Part shown: positions 1 through 11,549 of the stretch, one piece after another
Layout: each line of letters begins with the position of its first letter
Position numbering within the stretch: the stretch's first letter is position 1
Source: Symsagittifera roscoffensis
Taxonomy: Eukaryota > Xenacoelomorpha > Acoela > Convolutidae
Assembly: GCF_963678635.1 (NCBI RefSeq)
Contig: NC_087070.1
Coordinates: forward strand, 44,683,467 to 44,747,466
Reading direction: 5' to 3'
DNA: 64,000 nucleotides
Program-made: the position numbers and the translations under genes
The notes under the pieces: model-generated
What the model was told of the DNA's origin: nothing
Database searches by the model: none
What the model saw: only the letters and a program-made list of their open reading frames with translations

Positions 1-56
1 CAAAGAGAGAGAGACCGAGAGGATATGCAAAATACAATAAATTTTTTCCGACGCAT

Positions 57-1350
57 ATCAGAGTCCAATGTGTCCACGGAGAACCTGATTTTGAAGTGTT
101 CCTAATCGTGAAGGCCTTGTTTGGAATTTGAAGTGGAAAATTGTCGGCTGCAAACACTCCAAGAATTTTGTTTGTAATATGTTTATATTTCTGACTGAGA
201 GAAGGCCGAAATTGGAAATACTATCGTTTTGACTTTGCAGTCGAATGTTTAAAATACAATGGATGAGCGTATACCGCAAACCAAAATTTCCAGATCTGCT
301 GTCAAAGCGTTTGAAAACTGAAGATCGAATGACTCTGAGCAGCTAATAATTTCTGGATGCAAGAAGTGAAGAACTGCCTGCTGTGTGCTCGTGAGATCAA
401 AAAAAATGAAAAAGTGCTGCTGGTAGTTATCCAGAGTTTTTCCTAGCCCGTAGTGCAACGAACACAGCACTGATAGCGTGTTGAAGAAGAGTTGTTTATG
501 ATCTTGTGTACTAAATGGTGTACTTGCTATTGGCAAACCATTCTGTCTCAAATAATTTGTTCCAATCCATACTTTTGATAATGAAAAAGATTCGTTCGGT
601 TTAATCCAGGAAACACATTATTGGTGTTCTTTGCTATTATTATTTGTCTGACCGGTTCAGGAACAAAAATGTCTTCCTGTTGCCAGCTGCCCTGACGAGC
701 TGTTGCAAGAAGTGATTTGTTAATTTCTCCCAGATATGGGTAGTTAGCAGGAGTTTCGAGCAAAGTTGGTTCAATGGCAGAGAGTACATGGTCGGTCACA
801 GTCATTTTTCTAACACAGAGGATCGCTTCGAGTATTTGCAGCTTGTAATGCTTCGCAGCATCTTCAGATATAATGATGAAGTCTTCATGAGAACATCTGT
901 AGGAGAGTCTGAGGGTAACAACGCTCGACAAAAGCTTGTCATAGGTTTAAAAAAAAAACAAATTCCAGCATGTCCAAAAGACAAAAATTCGGTCAATTCG
1001 TGGACGAATTCTCGTTGAGAAAAGAAACCAGCTGAATCCATTGCAGCGGGATCATTTTCAGAACATTGTCCAAGACTTTTGAACCATGATTCCTTGACTC
1101 CTAGGCTGTTAGAAAAATCTGTTCGAAGATGCTGCAGGCCCTACCGAAATGGGGCCTTTGTATTTGCAACAGGGTGGCATTGAATAATGGCAATGTAGAC
1201 AAAAATTAGGCTTGTCCCACTGGATAAGTCTATTGGAAATGATATTCCAACAGTTCGTTTCCCTCATAAGATGGATCGATTGAGGGTAATATTTTTTAAC
1301 CAATGTGATATTCACAGTTCTCATCAAGTTTTGCACTCTAGCCTACTAAC
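57..1350 (-). pseudogene. Polinton/Maverick capsid-like protein, degraded
   Basis: Two adjacent minus-strand open stretches (548-931 and 249-551) read as parts of one protein once a frameshift near 550 is allowed. A third stretch (802-1041) overlaps the first in another frame. The pattern is a run ending in ILEAILCVRKMTV, then a NYPYLGEINKS block, then an FVPEPVRQIIIAKNTNNVFPG block followed by NLFHY. From memory this is the order seen in the invertebrate F54H12.2-like proteins carried by Polintons, thought to be capsid components of the virus-like particle. Several stops and frameshifts on either side show it is dead. The N-terminal part, to about 1350, is supported only weakly. The neighbouring packaging ATPase and PolB remnants strengthen the call. 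I cannot tell major from minor capsid protein. Confidence 0.6.
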
Positions 1351-1866
1351 AGACTGGGTATTTGGAGACTTGCTTACAGGATTCCTTCAATTGAGCTCAT
1401 CCAAAGGCTCATTTTTTTGTGATTTCTTGAGGACTTGCATCAAAAAAAAATTTTTCTTTGATTTTTATTTTTATCACATTCATCAATTGTTCAATAAATG
1501 TGTACTCTACTCATTTGATAAACGATTTTTCTCCATAAAAAGGCCTGTAAATTGTATTCCGAGTGCCAGCGTTGGGTTTACTTGCTAAGTTCCGTGATCA
1601 GTTTTTTTGTTTAGTTTTGTTGGGAAATTATTTCAGAAAGCTATTTCGTCTTCACAAAAACTGGCCGGAGTGTTGTTTGCGAAATAGTCCAATGATAGTG
1701 TAGAAGTCAAATGTAAAGTAATGTATGTAATCATTGTCCATATGTGTCATAATCATCTTTGTTTCCAATCGAGCTAAGTTTTTTTAAAAAAAAAACATGC
1801 CATTGATTTCTTTTTTCTCCGCTTCAATGAGATTTTATGTTGGAGGGATTACAGAAGGAAGGGCAA
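1351..1866. other. AT-rich stretch, no gene recognised
   Basis: This gap between the capsid-like and possible integrase remnants contains homopolymer A and T runs (for example near 1440 and 1780) and no open frame I can match. A plus-strand open frame at 1271-1588 has no recognisable domain and is probably chance. The stretch could hold further decayed Polinton coding sequence. Confidence 0.5.
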
Positions 1867-2304
1867 CTATTTCAAAGACTGAAAAATCAGTTTGTAACTT
1901 TTTCTAAAATGCAAGTCAGTTTTCGCTATTTGCACATAGTCACCAACATAACACTTACAACTAATTTTTGTACCAATTTTGTTGAACTGTTTAAGCGAGC
2001 GGAAAATCTGTTCGGCATAATTGTTGGACTCTAAAATGGGATCAAGATTCAGTTCTTTCAAAATTTGCAAATAAAACGTACTACCAAGTTTTACTTGTAA
2101 TTTTCTGTGTATCGTATAAAAAAGGTTGGTTTCAACGAGTGATGGTTTTCCTTGAAATAAAACAAATTCGTCAACGTCTAAAACTAAGGGTTCATTTCTG
2201 AAAAACTTTTTTTTAGCCTTGTGTTTTCCTTTCCAGTTCATAAACTTCCAACAGGTCTTGAATGGATTCGATAACCTTTCGAAACACTTCAGCGGTTTTT
2301 CCAT
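1867..2304 (-). pseudogene. Possible Polinton integrase C-terminal remnant
   Basis: This is a 145-codon minus-strand open frame. Its last third contains KCYVGDYVQIAKTDLHF followed by RKSY. This resembles the VGDxVxIxK...FxKxY pattern that follows the catalytic core in retroviral-type integrases, including those of Polintons. The upstream part (NNYAEQIFRSLKQFNK) sits where the last catalytic Glu helix would be, but I cannot point to a clean D,D,E triad. The position between capsid and ATPase remnants on the same strand suits a Polinton cargo gene. It could equally be an unrelated decayed frame, so confidence is low. Confidence 0.3.
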
Positions 2305-2999
2305 TAACTTTTGAATCTTCTTTTTTGTGAATTTAGAAGTTGTTTGCTACAGAGAATTGTCTGATTCATCATCTTTTTCGGCTTCATCCTCAACATCTCC
2401 ACTGGAAGTAGTGTATGCAGACAATTTTCATTTTCGAGGATTTGGCACGCCAATATTAGATGCTAATTGAAAAGGAATTGGGTTTCACGGTGGAGGATTG
2501 TCGCAGCTGGTATTGCGTTCTCGAAACCGCTGTAAACATTTGAGTTGAGTCGATTTGTTTTTGATTGATGGCTCATGAAAAATTTGGAGATTGTGGTAGA
2601 GTTTTTGCATCTGGGGCATGTGTCTTGCGACGAACGGGAATAAAATTTTCAGCGTAAATTCTCAATATTCTACTTTTTCAAAAAAATGTAACACTTTTTT
2701 TCGATTGATATAACCAGTTAAATATTGTTTGCCAACGTTTTCTCGGAACAGTTTTCGCGGATGCTAATCTTAGGATCAACAAATTTCTCAAATGGACTTC
2801 TTAGTCTCGATGAAAATCTTAGATGAAACATGCACAAGAAATACATTCACAAAACAACCGAAAAGAAACTTTTAAAAAAATTAAAATTGAATCAGCTGTT
2901 GTCAAAATTGATTTATAATGCTGACTTTTAAGTATTAGTTCAGTATTCATAATTTTCTCTCTTTCACCACTAAAGAAATGTGATGACTGCTTTTGAGGA
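2305..2999. other. AT-rich stretch, no gene recognised
   Basis: Minus-strand translation shows short open pieces with many stops and nothing I can match. If the 1867-2304 call is right, part of the integrase core should have lain at about 2305-2600. The remainder looks like decayed intergenic Polinton sequence. Confidence 0.4.
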
Positions 3000-3660
3000 T
3001 TGTTATTAGAAAGAACTTGGCGAAGCTGGAACTATGTTTGACAAATAACGAAGGCATTCTAAAGTTTTGGGAACTAAGTCTATCAACAAATGACCAAAAT
3101 TTTCTTTTGTTGCCAACTGATATGCATGATGGAGCAATTTAGCTTTACTAAATCGTCTGCCCAATTAGAAATTTTGTTGATTGTCTCGTGGTGATTTGAA
3201 CAAAATCAGGTGAGTTGTATTCCAATCTATTTTACGAGATTTCTTGTTTTGGCAAAGTAAACTGTGCTTGACATGAATGACATGAACGGTTTTATGTCGG
3301 CCTGTTGTACCTAGTCTAACAAAATAATTTTCATTGAACTTTCTTTGCATTTATCATCAAATACAACCGTGCATTTCATTATTAACAACTTCAGAGCTGG
3401 ACAGTTGTATAAATTCAAAATCAATTTGTGCTGCGAAACAAAGGAACGGTATTTGGTTTGATTGGTCGTGAAGATAAAAAATATCTTGTTTTACGATGGA
3501 AAGAAAGTACTTCAACTTCTGCAGAAGGAACGAAATTACAAAACTTCCTAAAAAATTTTCTTTCAAATAAAGACTGTTTGACAGCATTAATGTCAAAATA
3601 ATCAATATCGGCGGTGATTTCTTCTTTTTCCATAATTTCTAGAAAAATTTGTTGCATTTT
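3000..3660 (-). pseudogene. Polinton packaging ATPase (FtsK/HerA type), degraded
   Basis: The strongest block lies in the open stretch 3165-3350: GRHKTVHVIHVKHSLL, then KIDWNTTHLILFKSPRDNQQ. It matches the conserved C-terminal half of Polinton and virophage-like genome-packaging ATPases, where a basic RHxxxSVIxxxQNLF motif precedes an LFKNPRD motif. After a stop, at about 3160-3010, the frame continues with LLHHAYQLATKENFGHLLID, which fits the helix and beta strand expected next. The 3357-3657 frames carry diverged sequence expected between Walker A and Walker B, but I see no intact GxxGxGK[ST] Walker A. Stops and frameshifts make it non-functional. The family packages DNA into capsids, so with the capsid-like remnant it marks the virus-like morphogenesis module. 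Confidence 0.7.
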
Positions 3661-3689
3661 GTATCTTGCTTGATAGTTACAACTGCATA

Positions 3690-4067
3690 CTAATTTATCC
3701 GATCAATCTTTGTGTATTTGTCTTGATTACAATTAGGTTTGAATTTTACAGCTAATTGAGCAGGAACTCTGATGGTGGCTTGAACTAAATGTCTTTCTTC
3801 AACGTTTTCAATTTTGACTAATTTTTTCAGTTCTTCTGGAAGCTGTTGGTTCTGCAAAATGATTTGTCTTCTCTCTCCCAGCTGAGGTTGTAGCCCTTCC
3901 AGGTTGAGATTGAACAACTGAAATAACTGTTGAAAATCCTGGAGTCTGGACATTGTACAGGTGAAAGTAGTCAACATCTGTATAAAATTTCCGTAAATTA
4001 CCAGTTTCGATATGACTAAGTGCAATTTACTCGAGTTTTCGCTAGAGAGGTTTTCATTAAAAATCAA
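3690..4067 (-). CDS. Unrecognised open frame beside the ATPase remnant
   Basis: This 125-codon minus-strand frame is uninterrupted. Its middle is rich in Gln, Leu and Glu (LQDFQQLFQLFNLN, then RRQIILQNQQLPEELKK), which could form an amphipathic or coiled-coil helix. No domain is recognised. It lies directly upstream, in the sense direction, of the packaging ATPase remnant and downstream of the exonuclease-like remnant. It may be the N-terminal extension of the former or a separate small Polinton protein. No stop separates it from its own 3' end, but nothing beyond its length and context supports it being coding. Confidence 0.3.
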   Translation of the reverse strand: MIFNENLSSENSSKLHLVISKLVIYGNFIQMLTTFTCTMSRLQDFQQLFQLFNLNLEGLQPQLGERRQIILQNQQLPEELKKLVKIENVEERHLVQATIRVPAQLAVKFKPNCNQDKYTKIDRIN

Positions 4068-4163
4068 TCATGTCTGTCCGCATTAGACTAACTTTAAATT
4101 TTGGTGCTAAATTTGTTTTCAGGCCTCTGACTATTCATCGAAGCGAGAACACCAAAATTGGGT

Positions 4164-4660
4164 TTAAGATTGTTTGCTTCCATGGACTGCCCAAATCAAA
4201 AAAAAAAACTTGTCGAACGGTTTTTTTTGGGTACAATGTTTCAGTAATTGATGCCAGGGAAGGAAATGAGAATGACATTTGCTTAAAGCTTTTCCTTGAC
4301 CCAATAACTGTTCAATCTTCGGGCAGCCAATATCTCCCAAATTGGTCTCGGGTAATTTCAAGTTTTTATCTAATAAAACAAATATTTTAAAACCTTTTGC
4401 AAACAAATAGGAGTTTGGGTACCTCAAACAGATGCTGTTGCAAATTTTATCCAAATGAAAGTAGGGTATTCACCTCCGTCCCAGCAAAGCGATTGCAGAA
4501 ATTTACACACCCAATTGTGAAATTTTTTGTCTTTTCTTGATAAATTGTTGATTAAGACTGGTGGCAGAAAATGAATTGTCTCAATTGTATTAGCAGAGCA
4601 AATGTGAAGTTCTTTTATGATGAAATGTGGCTTGCCACATTCAATATCCTCCAATGTCTA
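4164..4660 (-). pseudogene. Putative exonuclease-like Polinton accessory protein, degraded
   Basis: Two overlapping minus-strand frames (4424-4654 and 4164-4454) join across a frameshift near 4440. The first begins MEDIECGKPHFIIKELHIC and continues to FHNWVCKFLQSLCWDGGEYP. The second contains SYLFAKGFKI and LGDIGCPKIEQLLGQ. The order (D-x-E near the start, FIIKELxI, W...W.x.G.xxY, YxKGxxK, NLxDxGCP) matches from memory a family of uncharacterised proteins common in invertebrate mobile DNA. The D-x-E strand suggests an RNase H-like DEDD exonuclease fold, but that is inference. It sits in the Polinton minus-strand gene set. Stops and the frameshift make it a pseudogene. Confidence 0.5.
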
Positions 4661-5272
4661 AAATAATGGGACGGTTGAAAAACCAATTTTTTGGTTTTCA
4701 CTTTTTGTGTTAACATGAATTTTACTCAAAATTCCAACAAATGAAACAAGTTTATTTGAATGCTTTAAGAAATAATCAAAACGCAATAATTGTCATTTGT
4801 ACTAGGTAACAGTTTTTTAATGGACAGAACAAAAGGTATGTTTACCCAGCTCCGTATTGATTTTATCTTGCAATTGTCCTGCTGCATCATGCAATATAGC
4901 AGGTAATTTAAGAATTTTGAAATGTTTCAATTAGTTTTTGAGCGACGAACTGTCTATTCCAATTAAATCACCATGTGCTCTGTTTTTCAAAACAAAATCC
5001 AAACTAATATAAGAATCCAATTACAAACAAGTGGCTAAAAAAACTGAAATCTGGCTCATTTATCTGAAAACTGTATCTGATGTTGTAAAAAATCTGATGT
5101 TGTAAAAAATTTGCGAATGAGATTCAAATCAAAAATTGAAATCATGTCTAGCGAACCTAACATAATAAAAAAGGTAAAATGAAAAATATCACTTAAAACA
5201 TAACTTTCTCTTCAACAATGAATTTCACAAATATGACATAGTTACCTACAGCAAGTTTTCCATATACACTTG
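4661..5272. other. AT-rich stretch, no gene recognised
   Basis: I see no matchable coding sequence. A 17-base direct repeat (tctgatgttgtaaaaaa) occurs twice near 5078-5112. Confidence 0.5.
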
Positions 5273-5506
5273 TCAAAATGGCCTTAATTTACAAAAAACG
5301 GCAGAGTTGGGTCTTTTAATTAAACTTTCAAAACTTCTCAATGTTTCTGTATTTATCACATATGTTTGAACATGTCTCCCTTCTGTATAATTCTTTGAAA
5401 AAATATCGAAAAATTTTCCGGATAAGTTTGGCGTCGATGATGCAGCAGGCGTAACTGTATTATAAATTCGTTTCTGTCCCCCAACAGCACGAGTTTTTGC
5501 TGACAT
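5273..5506 (-). CDS. Unrecognised small open frame in the Polinton region
   Basis: This 77-codon minus-strand frame starts MSAKTRAVGGQKRIYNTV and has a Ser/Thr/Pro-containing stretch followed by a short mixed C-terminus. It overlaps a second frame (5356-5568), so at most one is real. I recognise no domain. It lies on the strand that carries the other Polinton structural genes and could be the start of a small virion protein, but nothing in the sequence proves it is coding. Confidence 0.2.
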   Translation of the reverse strand: MSAKTRAVGGQKRIYNTVTPAASSTPNLSGKFFDIFSKNYTEGRHVQTYVINTETLRSFESLIKRPNSAVFCKLRPF

Positions 5507-5569
5507 TTTGATTTGTTAATATTTGTTTGTAAGATGATGTTGCAGAAAGCAATGAATTGGGTAATCACT

Positions 5570-7500
5570 TTTTGGTCGCAGTGAAATCTAACAAATCGAG
5601 ACCGGCTTCAGCAGGTTAAGATGAATAGGTGAGCGCTAGCCTAGGCTTGTCAAATGAATCGCAATTTTTTTGACATCTTTAGAAGGAAAAACTATGAATT
5701 TGAAGCAAGTGAAAATGTAAGGAATACTGAAACTTTTTTAGGAAAGAAAAAACTGATTCAAATGCTCCTCTCAATTTACTTGAAGCAATTTATGTAAATG
5801 AGATTGTTTCTCATTGTCAATTTAAAAAAGGCAAAGCTCAGATTTTAATCAGATTTGAAGTGGCTCCCTAAAACATAGTTTTCTAAAAATAGATAAATCA
5901 TGAATTTTTTCAATAATAACCAGTTTAAACTTTGGTTGAAATTTTTTGAAATAATTAGTTTACACAACTTCGAACATAACTTCTGCCATCAGTAAGAAAG
6001 TTTTGACACGATTCGTTCTTGAAATTGATTGTTTTTGGTGAAAATTGAGGTTTTCTGGCACCTTCACAGTTAGAGTGTGGGTTGCCTTTGTTTTCAACAT
6101 TACAGATATTTTAATCGTTTGCGCTCGGACTAATTTTCCCGGTTTTCGAAATTTTGAAAATTCTTCACACTGTAATTAAAAGTTTTTTTATTCATTCTGA
6201 TTCAGCATCTTCAGTTGTTTTATTAAAAGCTTTCAAGAATAATTTGTACCAGTTCGATCTTGAGTTTTCAATGTAGCACGCACTAATCTGTTTTCCGAAA
6301 TATCGAAATAGCAATCGCAAAACTCTGTATCTGCAGTTGCTGTGCTGTTAATTTTTGTTTTAATTATTCTAACGAGTAGCACTTCACAGCAACTTGATTT
6401 CAAAATAGAATAGGTTTCCAATTGATTGTATATGTTTGCAAAATCCTGGTATTTACTTTAACATAAGCACATATGAAATCAATTTCGCAAATGCATTCGA
6501 TTGCAATTTGGTTCAAATGGATTACTATTTTGAGCATGCGCAACTGATAAGGGCGTCATAAGGGCGTCACATGGGTGTCATAAGTCACATGATTAAAAGG
6601 TAGTATTTCAAACCAGCTATTTGTTTGACAGCAAATTATAATTACATAGAATACCGTGCAATGCAACATAAATAAATTACATGCCCTCCCTTATAAACTG
6701 ATAAAAAACTACACAGGTATTTCTTAAGATTTCTAATTATAGAAAACCAATATCCATTTTAATCTCTCGTTGAGTTTTTCAATTCATTTTGATTTCTTTT
6801 CTTTCTGCGTTTCAGTTTTATTTTCTTCTGAAATTTCTTTCAAAACACCTTGTTATTTTGATGCCGGGCTTTCGAATCATTTCGTAAATTTTTTATGGAA
6901 CCGTTTAAGTTCTTATTTAAATTAAAATAATTATTCTGACGATTGAACAAAATACATCACGGAACCCAAATATTTTTCATTTTTTCAGTCAACTTTCCCA
7001 AAAGATGACAAGGGAACATAGAAATATGAAAAACTCAATATGAAACAAGAGGTTTATCTTACAAAGTCTGGAAGTTAAACGGATCCTAACAAACCGAGTG
7101 CAGTTCAGATTGGTAAACGATTGTGATGTTACTCCTATGTATGAAAGTCAAATGCAATACTTCAGTGAAATTGAATTTTTTGACCATTTATGGAAAATGG
7201 AGCAGATTTAGTCACCAAAAATAGTTACCCCGAAAGCTGATTTTTCTCCTGCAGTGTCACCATGTCTAAATGAACCATGTTGCTCCATTCACTGCGCACC
7301 CTTGTAGAAACAGTGAGTATCCACATGGAAAACTTGGCTCCTTCTCTATGTCTAGCGCCAGCTAGCCAGAAAAAACTCAAGCTAACAACACTGGAAAAAA
7401 CGCATGCGTATTTCGATCATATCTAATTTTGAAACTGAGATTGAGATTCTTTGATTTTCATTTCGATTTCATTGTGTATAAAAATTCAAATTTGAACTGA
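5570..7500. other. Long AT-rich non-coding interval
   Basis: Nearly 2 kb separates the minus-strand and plus-strand Polinton genes and has no open frame of note. One minus-strand frame at 6233-6421 is unrecognised. A short imperfect tandem motif, gggcgtcata / gggcgtcaca / gggtgtcata, occurs near 6549-6585. The interval may include the divergent promoter region of the element, but I see no specific promoter signal. Confidence 0.5.
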
Positions 7501-10500
7501 GATTGGGTTTTGATAGTTTTCTCTTGTTTTTTTTGTGAATAAACAGCTTCTTCAATTAAAATCTTTACCCATAAATGCCTCATTTATCAAGTTGCTAGGA
7601 AAAGCATAGCATAAGAAACCTTTCTTTAGACGACAGTTGGACAAGTCGTTCATCAATATACAAAAAAAAGCTTGGAGTTTTCAAGTCTAGGAAAAATGAC
7701 TGAAAACTTGTCTCGTAAACTTGAGATTCATTAGTTTTTTAAAATTATGATTAACTGGTTGAGAGAAGCATTTTGATTTGTCGAACGCATGTGTTCAGAC
7801 CGTCCATTAAAGAGATAGAGACTGGACTTTGAAAAAGCCTCATTTAAAGCAGATTTTCTAATTTTTTGTTGCACGGTCGGAATATAATTTTCCGAACACT
7901 TAAACTGCTGCTCTCACCAAGCTACGCATTTTTTAACAACGGTTCAGAATCTGTGACGCAATTTTGTTGGTAGATTGTCACTTCAAACCGAAAAAAAACA
8001 TCATTTTCAATAGTTTTTAATTAGTCAAGAAAATGGGATATTTCTAGTGGAAAAACAATTGTAAGTTAAACCTCTACAGCAAAACCCTTGAACACAATCG
8101 TCACATATTTTCACGTTCTCCTCCTTAACACAACAAACCCACCCTTGTTAAAATAAAATAATTTGATTATTTTTCCTACGGTATAGATTTTAGAAGCACA
8201 ATTTATTGAAACCCGAAACTTAAAAAATCCTCCATTATATCCAAAAACGAAATTAGTGAATGCAGGAATCTTGAACATAATTCGAATTTAGGCGGAAAAA
8301 TTTCAAATCAAAACTCGGTTTTCAATCAAGTAATTGCTCGTTTAGATGCGCAACCCTAAATTTTGACTGCAAACCTGCATTAGCTAGTTTGATTTTTTCT
8401 GCAAAACTTTTCTTCTGCTATTGGTACAGAATAGTTATGTTTTCCTATTTAACCCTATTTTTAATCTGGTTACCTTTGAAATCACTTGACTCTCCTCCTT
8501 CTTTCTCATAATTGTTTGCTTAACAAATTTCATAAAAAGTTCATATACAACTTTTGACTACTTACGTTTGCATAAAAAAGCAAAAGATGTCGCCATGAGC
8601 GTGGCAATATTTTGTTGAAAACAAGCTATTATTTTGCGATGCAATGACTGTTCTTTCACGGCTCAAATGCTCTCAGTGTTACAAAAAAGACACTTTCACA
8701 CTCATGGTCAACTTAGAGGTGTTGGTGATTTTGTCATTTGGGCTTTCATTTGCCAAAAAAAAATTATCAACTCAAATACTAGCAACCGATTGACTACCTG
8801 TTATGAGAGCTGCCTCTGCTCACTTAGCTACTACAAGTGCCACGCGAGAAACAACCAACGGATGAAAATTAGTCGATTGATCTTTTAGAATTGATGCAAG
8901 ACAAAAAAGATCAAATTCAGAAACTCATAATGCAACGTGTTGCAGAAGGACCTAGAAAATTTCAGTTCAGCGCTAATTTTGGTTTGGTAAACCTGGAGCA
9001 ATAGTTGATTCTTGTAATATAGAGACCGAAAAGTGGGTTTATGGAAACTCCGACATGAAACCAGTGATGAACTTGTGATTAGAAGATGACGAGTTTTTAA
9101 AATGGTCGGAAAAATGCAAGCTGTTTTTGACACTTTGGTATGTTTTGGAATATTTGTTGATTGGAAAATTTTATCCAATCTGTGGATCATCTTATTTTGT
9201 TTTGTTTTTTCGAACTCGAGAATCCCAGAATTTGAAAAGGTTTAGAAATCATGACGTTCATAATTGCTTTCGAACTCTACTTTACAGCTGGTTATAGTCT
9301 GAAACATGGTTTTGACCTGCTGCTGAATGATCGCCAAGAAGCAAACCCAGCAGCTGCGCAAATATAACTTGATACATACACTGCTCAAAGTGCACACAAA
9401 GCCCAAGGTACCTTTTTTGCTCATGAATTTTTCATCAATTGGAAATTTTGGACAACCCAACTATGTGCGGGAATGGGTTCCAAAATCAAAAAAGGAGATT
9501 TTTTGCCTATGTATGTAACGAAAGGATCAATATATAGTTGCAGCATTGAAACTGAGATTTTTGCCAGGGACCCACGAAGCATAATTGAGCCTGCGAAGCA
9601 TCACTATGCACTTATAAACGATTTACTAAAATTCATCTGTGAAATCAGAAGGTATAAGCATCGCCCATTCACGCACTTATGATGAAACTGCTTACGCATT
9701 AGTTGGAGTGATGAACTTCATGAGCAATACATCCAGTCTTGTAAGGATCATGATCCTGCCCTAGTAATCATCCCTTAAGCAGAAAAAAGTACCAACCGAT
9801 ACGAGTTCAAAAACCTTCAGGCCTTGTGGTTTGTATCACGTGTGAGTTACTTCGTTTTTGAATCTTTTCTAAAACCTGTACATTATTGTCCTGATAATCT
9901 TCCGCGATCTTCAATCGGAGTTGAAACTTGAAACTTGTGGATATTCTTTGGCTGTATTTGAACACGGAAACTCACAGCTCTTCTTTGTTGACTATGCGAG
10001 CTCTGATCAAGGCATGAAAAAAATGTCTCAATCAGTTGCATCAATTAGCAAGAAAAATATATGATCAAAAGCCACAGTTTCCTCATTTTCTAGGAAGTCG
10101 AGAATCGTTGAACAAAGAAAACTCATGAAAGGTTTGGATTTGCGCTCTTATTTAACAATGGGCACGAAAACTTTCAGGCGAACAGAGAATTTTACGTCAG
10201 TTATTGGACATAGCATCCATAATTATGACCTTTTTGCATTGCATGAATGTGAGCAAACCACTACGATTAGAGTTGTACCCAGCACCGACAAAAAATATTT
10301 ATCCCTAAGCTTTCGAGTTTTAAATAAAACTATAAGAAGGAAACACGAGTTTTCGAGTACCTCAGATTCATTGAATAAAGCAAGTTTTTATTTTCGTTCC
10401 TGCAAAAATTGGTTGATAATCTACCAATGGAAAAAAAGTCGACTTAAAACAAGCATTTTACAAACGAGACGGAGGAGCAACAATGCATCATTGGTTCGGA

Positions 10501-11549
10501 TTTTATGAATGGAGGAAAAGTTGCAGTTTCAGAAGCAGATCTGGAACAAGCAAGGAAAGTTTTGAGAGAGTTCAAACGTCAGAGCGTGAAAGACTATCAG
10601 AAGTTGTATCTCAGGTGTGATAAACTCCTCCTTGCTTGCCTCCTTGAAGAGTTTCGACAACTTAGTCACCAAACGTTCAGCCTGGACTGTGTGCACCATT
10701 TTAGTGCTTCGAACTTAGCTGGAGGCATCTTCAAACGTATCTGCAAAATTTTGAACGTCCAGCTGATATTGCACCGCAATCATCTCGAAATGGTCGAGAA
10801 TATGAGGCGAGGTGGCACTGTATCTGTGTTAAATAGTCGCTTTTTCAAAGCAAACAACAAAGAAAGCTCCGACTTCAACCCAGATCAACCTCGCACCTAC
10901 GGGTTGATGATCGACGTAAGTAATCTCTATTGCGGCTTCAATCACACGGAAAACTACTGGTGCGTAACTTTGAGTTAAAAGAACATCCAGACGACGAGAT
11001 ACATTTGAACCAAAATCTTTCAACGACTGAAGATTCTCTGATTAAATTTTTATTAGAAGTGGATCTCAAGTACCCAGAAGAACTACAAGACAATCATCAG
11101 ATTTACCCTTTAGCTCCCACGAAACAAACAGTACCTTAGGATTGGTTGAGTACATACCAAACAAATTTACGCAGGCAGATGAGGAATCAAGAATTTGCAA
11201 GACATTCAATTGGTAAGAATAATAACTTACTGCAGACGTTGTATGACAAGTCAAACTAAACAGTTCTTTACAAAATTCTGACTTTTTATGTTATGTTGGA
11301 CAAACTTTTTTTAAAAAAATTGCACAGTGAGCTGAAGCTTGAACGAGAAGCATGGTTAGAACCAAATATCACTGTGAACACGTCTAAACTCCAACAATCT
11401 AGAAACAATTTTTAGTACAAACTTCTAAACAACTGTGCTTATGGGAAAATACTTCCAAATGGATGCTTGATCGGATTGTTAGAGATTATCAAGCCACCTT
11501 GCGAGAAATTACTGCAATTTATTTCAAATGTTACAAAACTTCTGAGGCA
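7501..11549. repeat. Tandem duplication within the Polinton, copy 1
   Basis: The block starts at a gattgggttttgatag string at 7501. The same string recurs at 11550, directly after polymerase sequence ending tctgaggca. The period is about 4.05 kb. The copies align over nearly their whole length with scattered substitutions and indels. This copy keeps the 9281-10420 segment and a 271-base segment near 10681-10951, both missing from copy 2. The matching start strings and uninterrupted polymerase at the junction show a direct tandem duplication, not two insertions. Confidence 0.85.
8880..11549 (+). pseudogene. Protein-primed family B DNA polymerase (Polinton PolB), copy 1
   Basis: The remnant is recognisable in pieces over several frames. 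From 8885 a helix (LLELMQDKKDQIQKLIMQR) precedes RKFQFSAN. Near 9170-9190 is a KFYPI-GSSY block. At 9473-9682 is HHYALINDLLKFICEIRRYK. At 10125-10508 is GHSIHNYDLFALH, resembling the ExoII motif of the proofreading exonuclease. At 10505-10978 are DYQKLYLRCDKLLLACLLEEF, then a GGT-rich block, NNK, and the motif A region LMIDVSNLYC with its catalytic Asp at about 10913. At about 11260-11440 is NNFxYKLLNNCAYGK, matching motif B. Motif C is absent because the duplication junction truncates the gene. The family copies Polinton DNA using a protein primer. Many stops and frameshifts make it a pseudogene. Confidence 0.8.

Noticed and set aside
1271-1588. 105-codon plus-strand frame in the Polinton region
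   Set aside because: Phe/Lys-rich composition comes from A/T runs, and no domain is visible.
10905-10925. Splice donor gac|gtaagt at polymerase motif A
   Set aside because: Coding similarity runs straight through the site (DVSNLYC), so the consensus match is coincidental.
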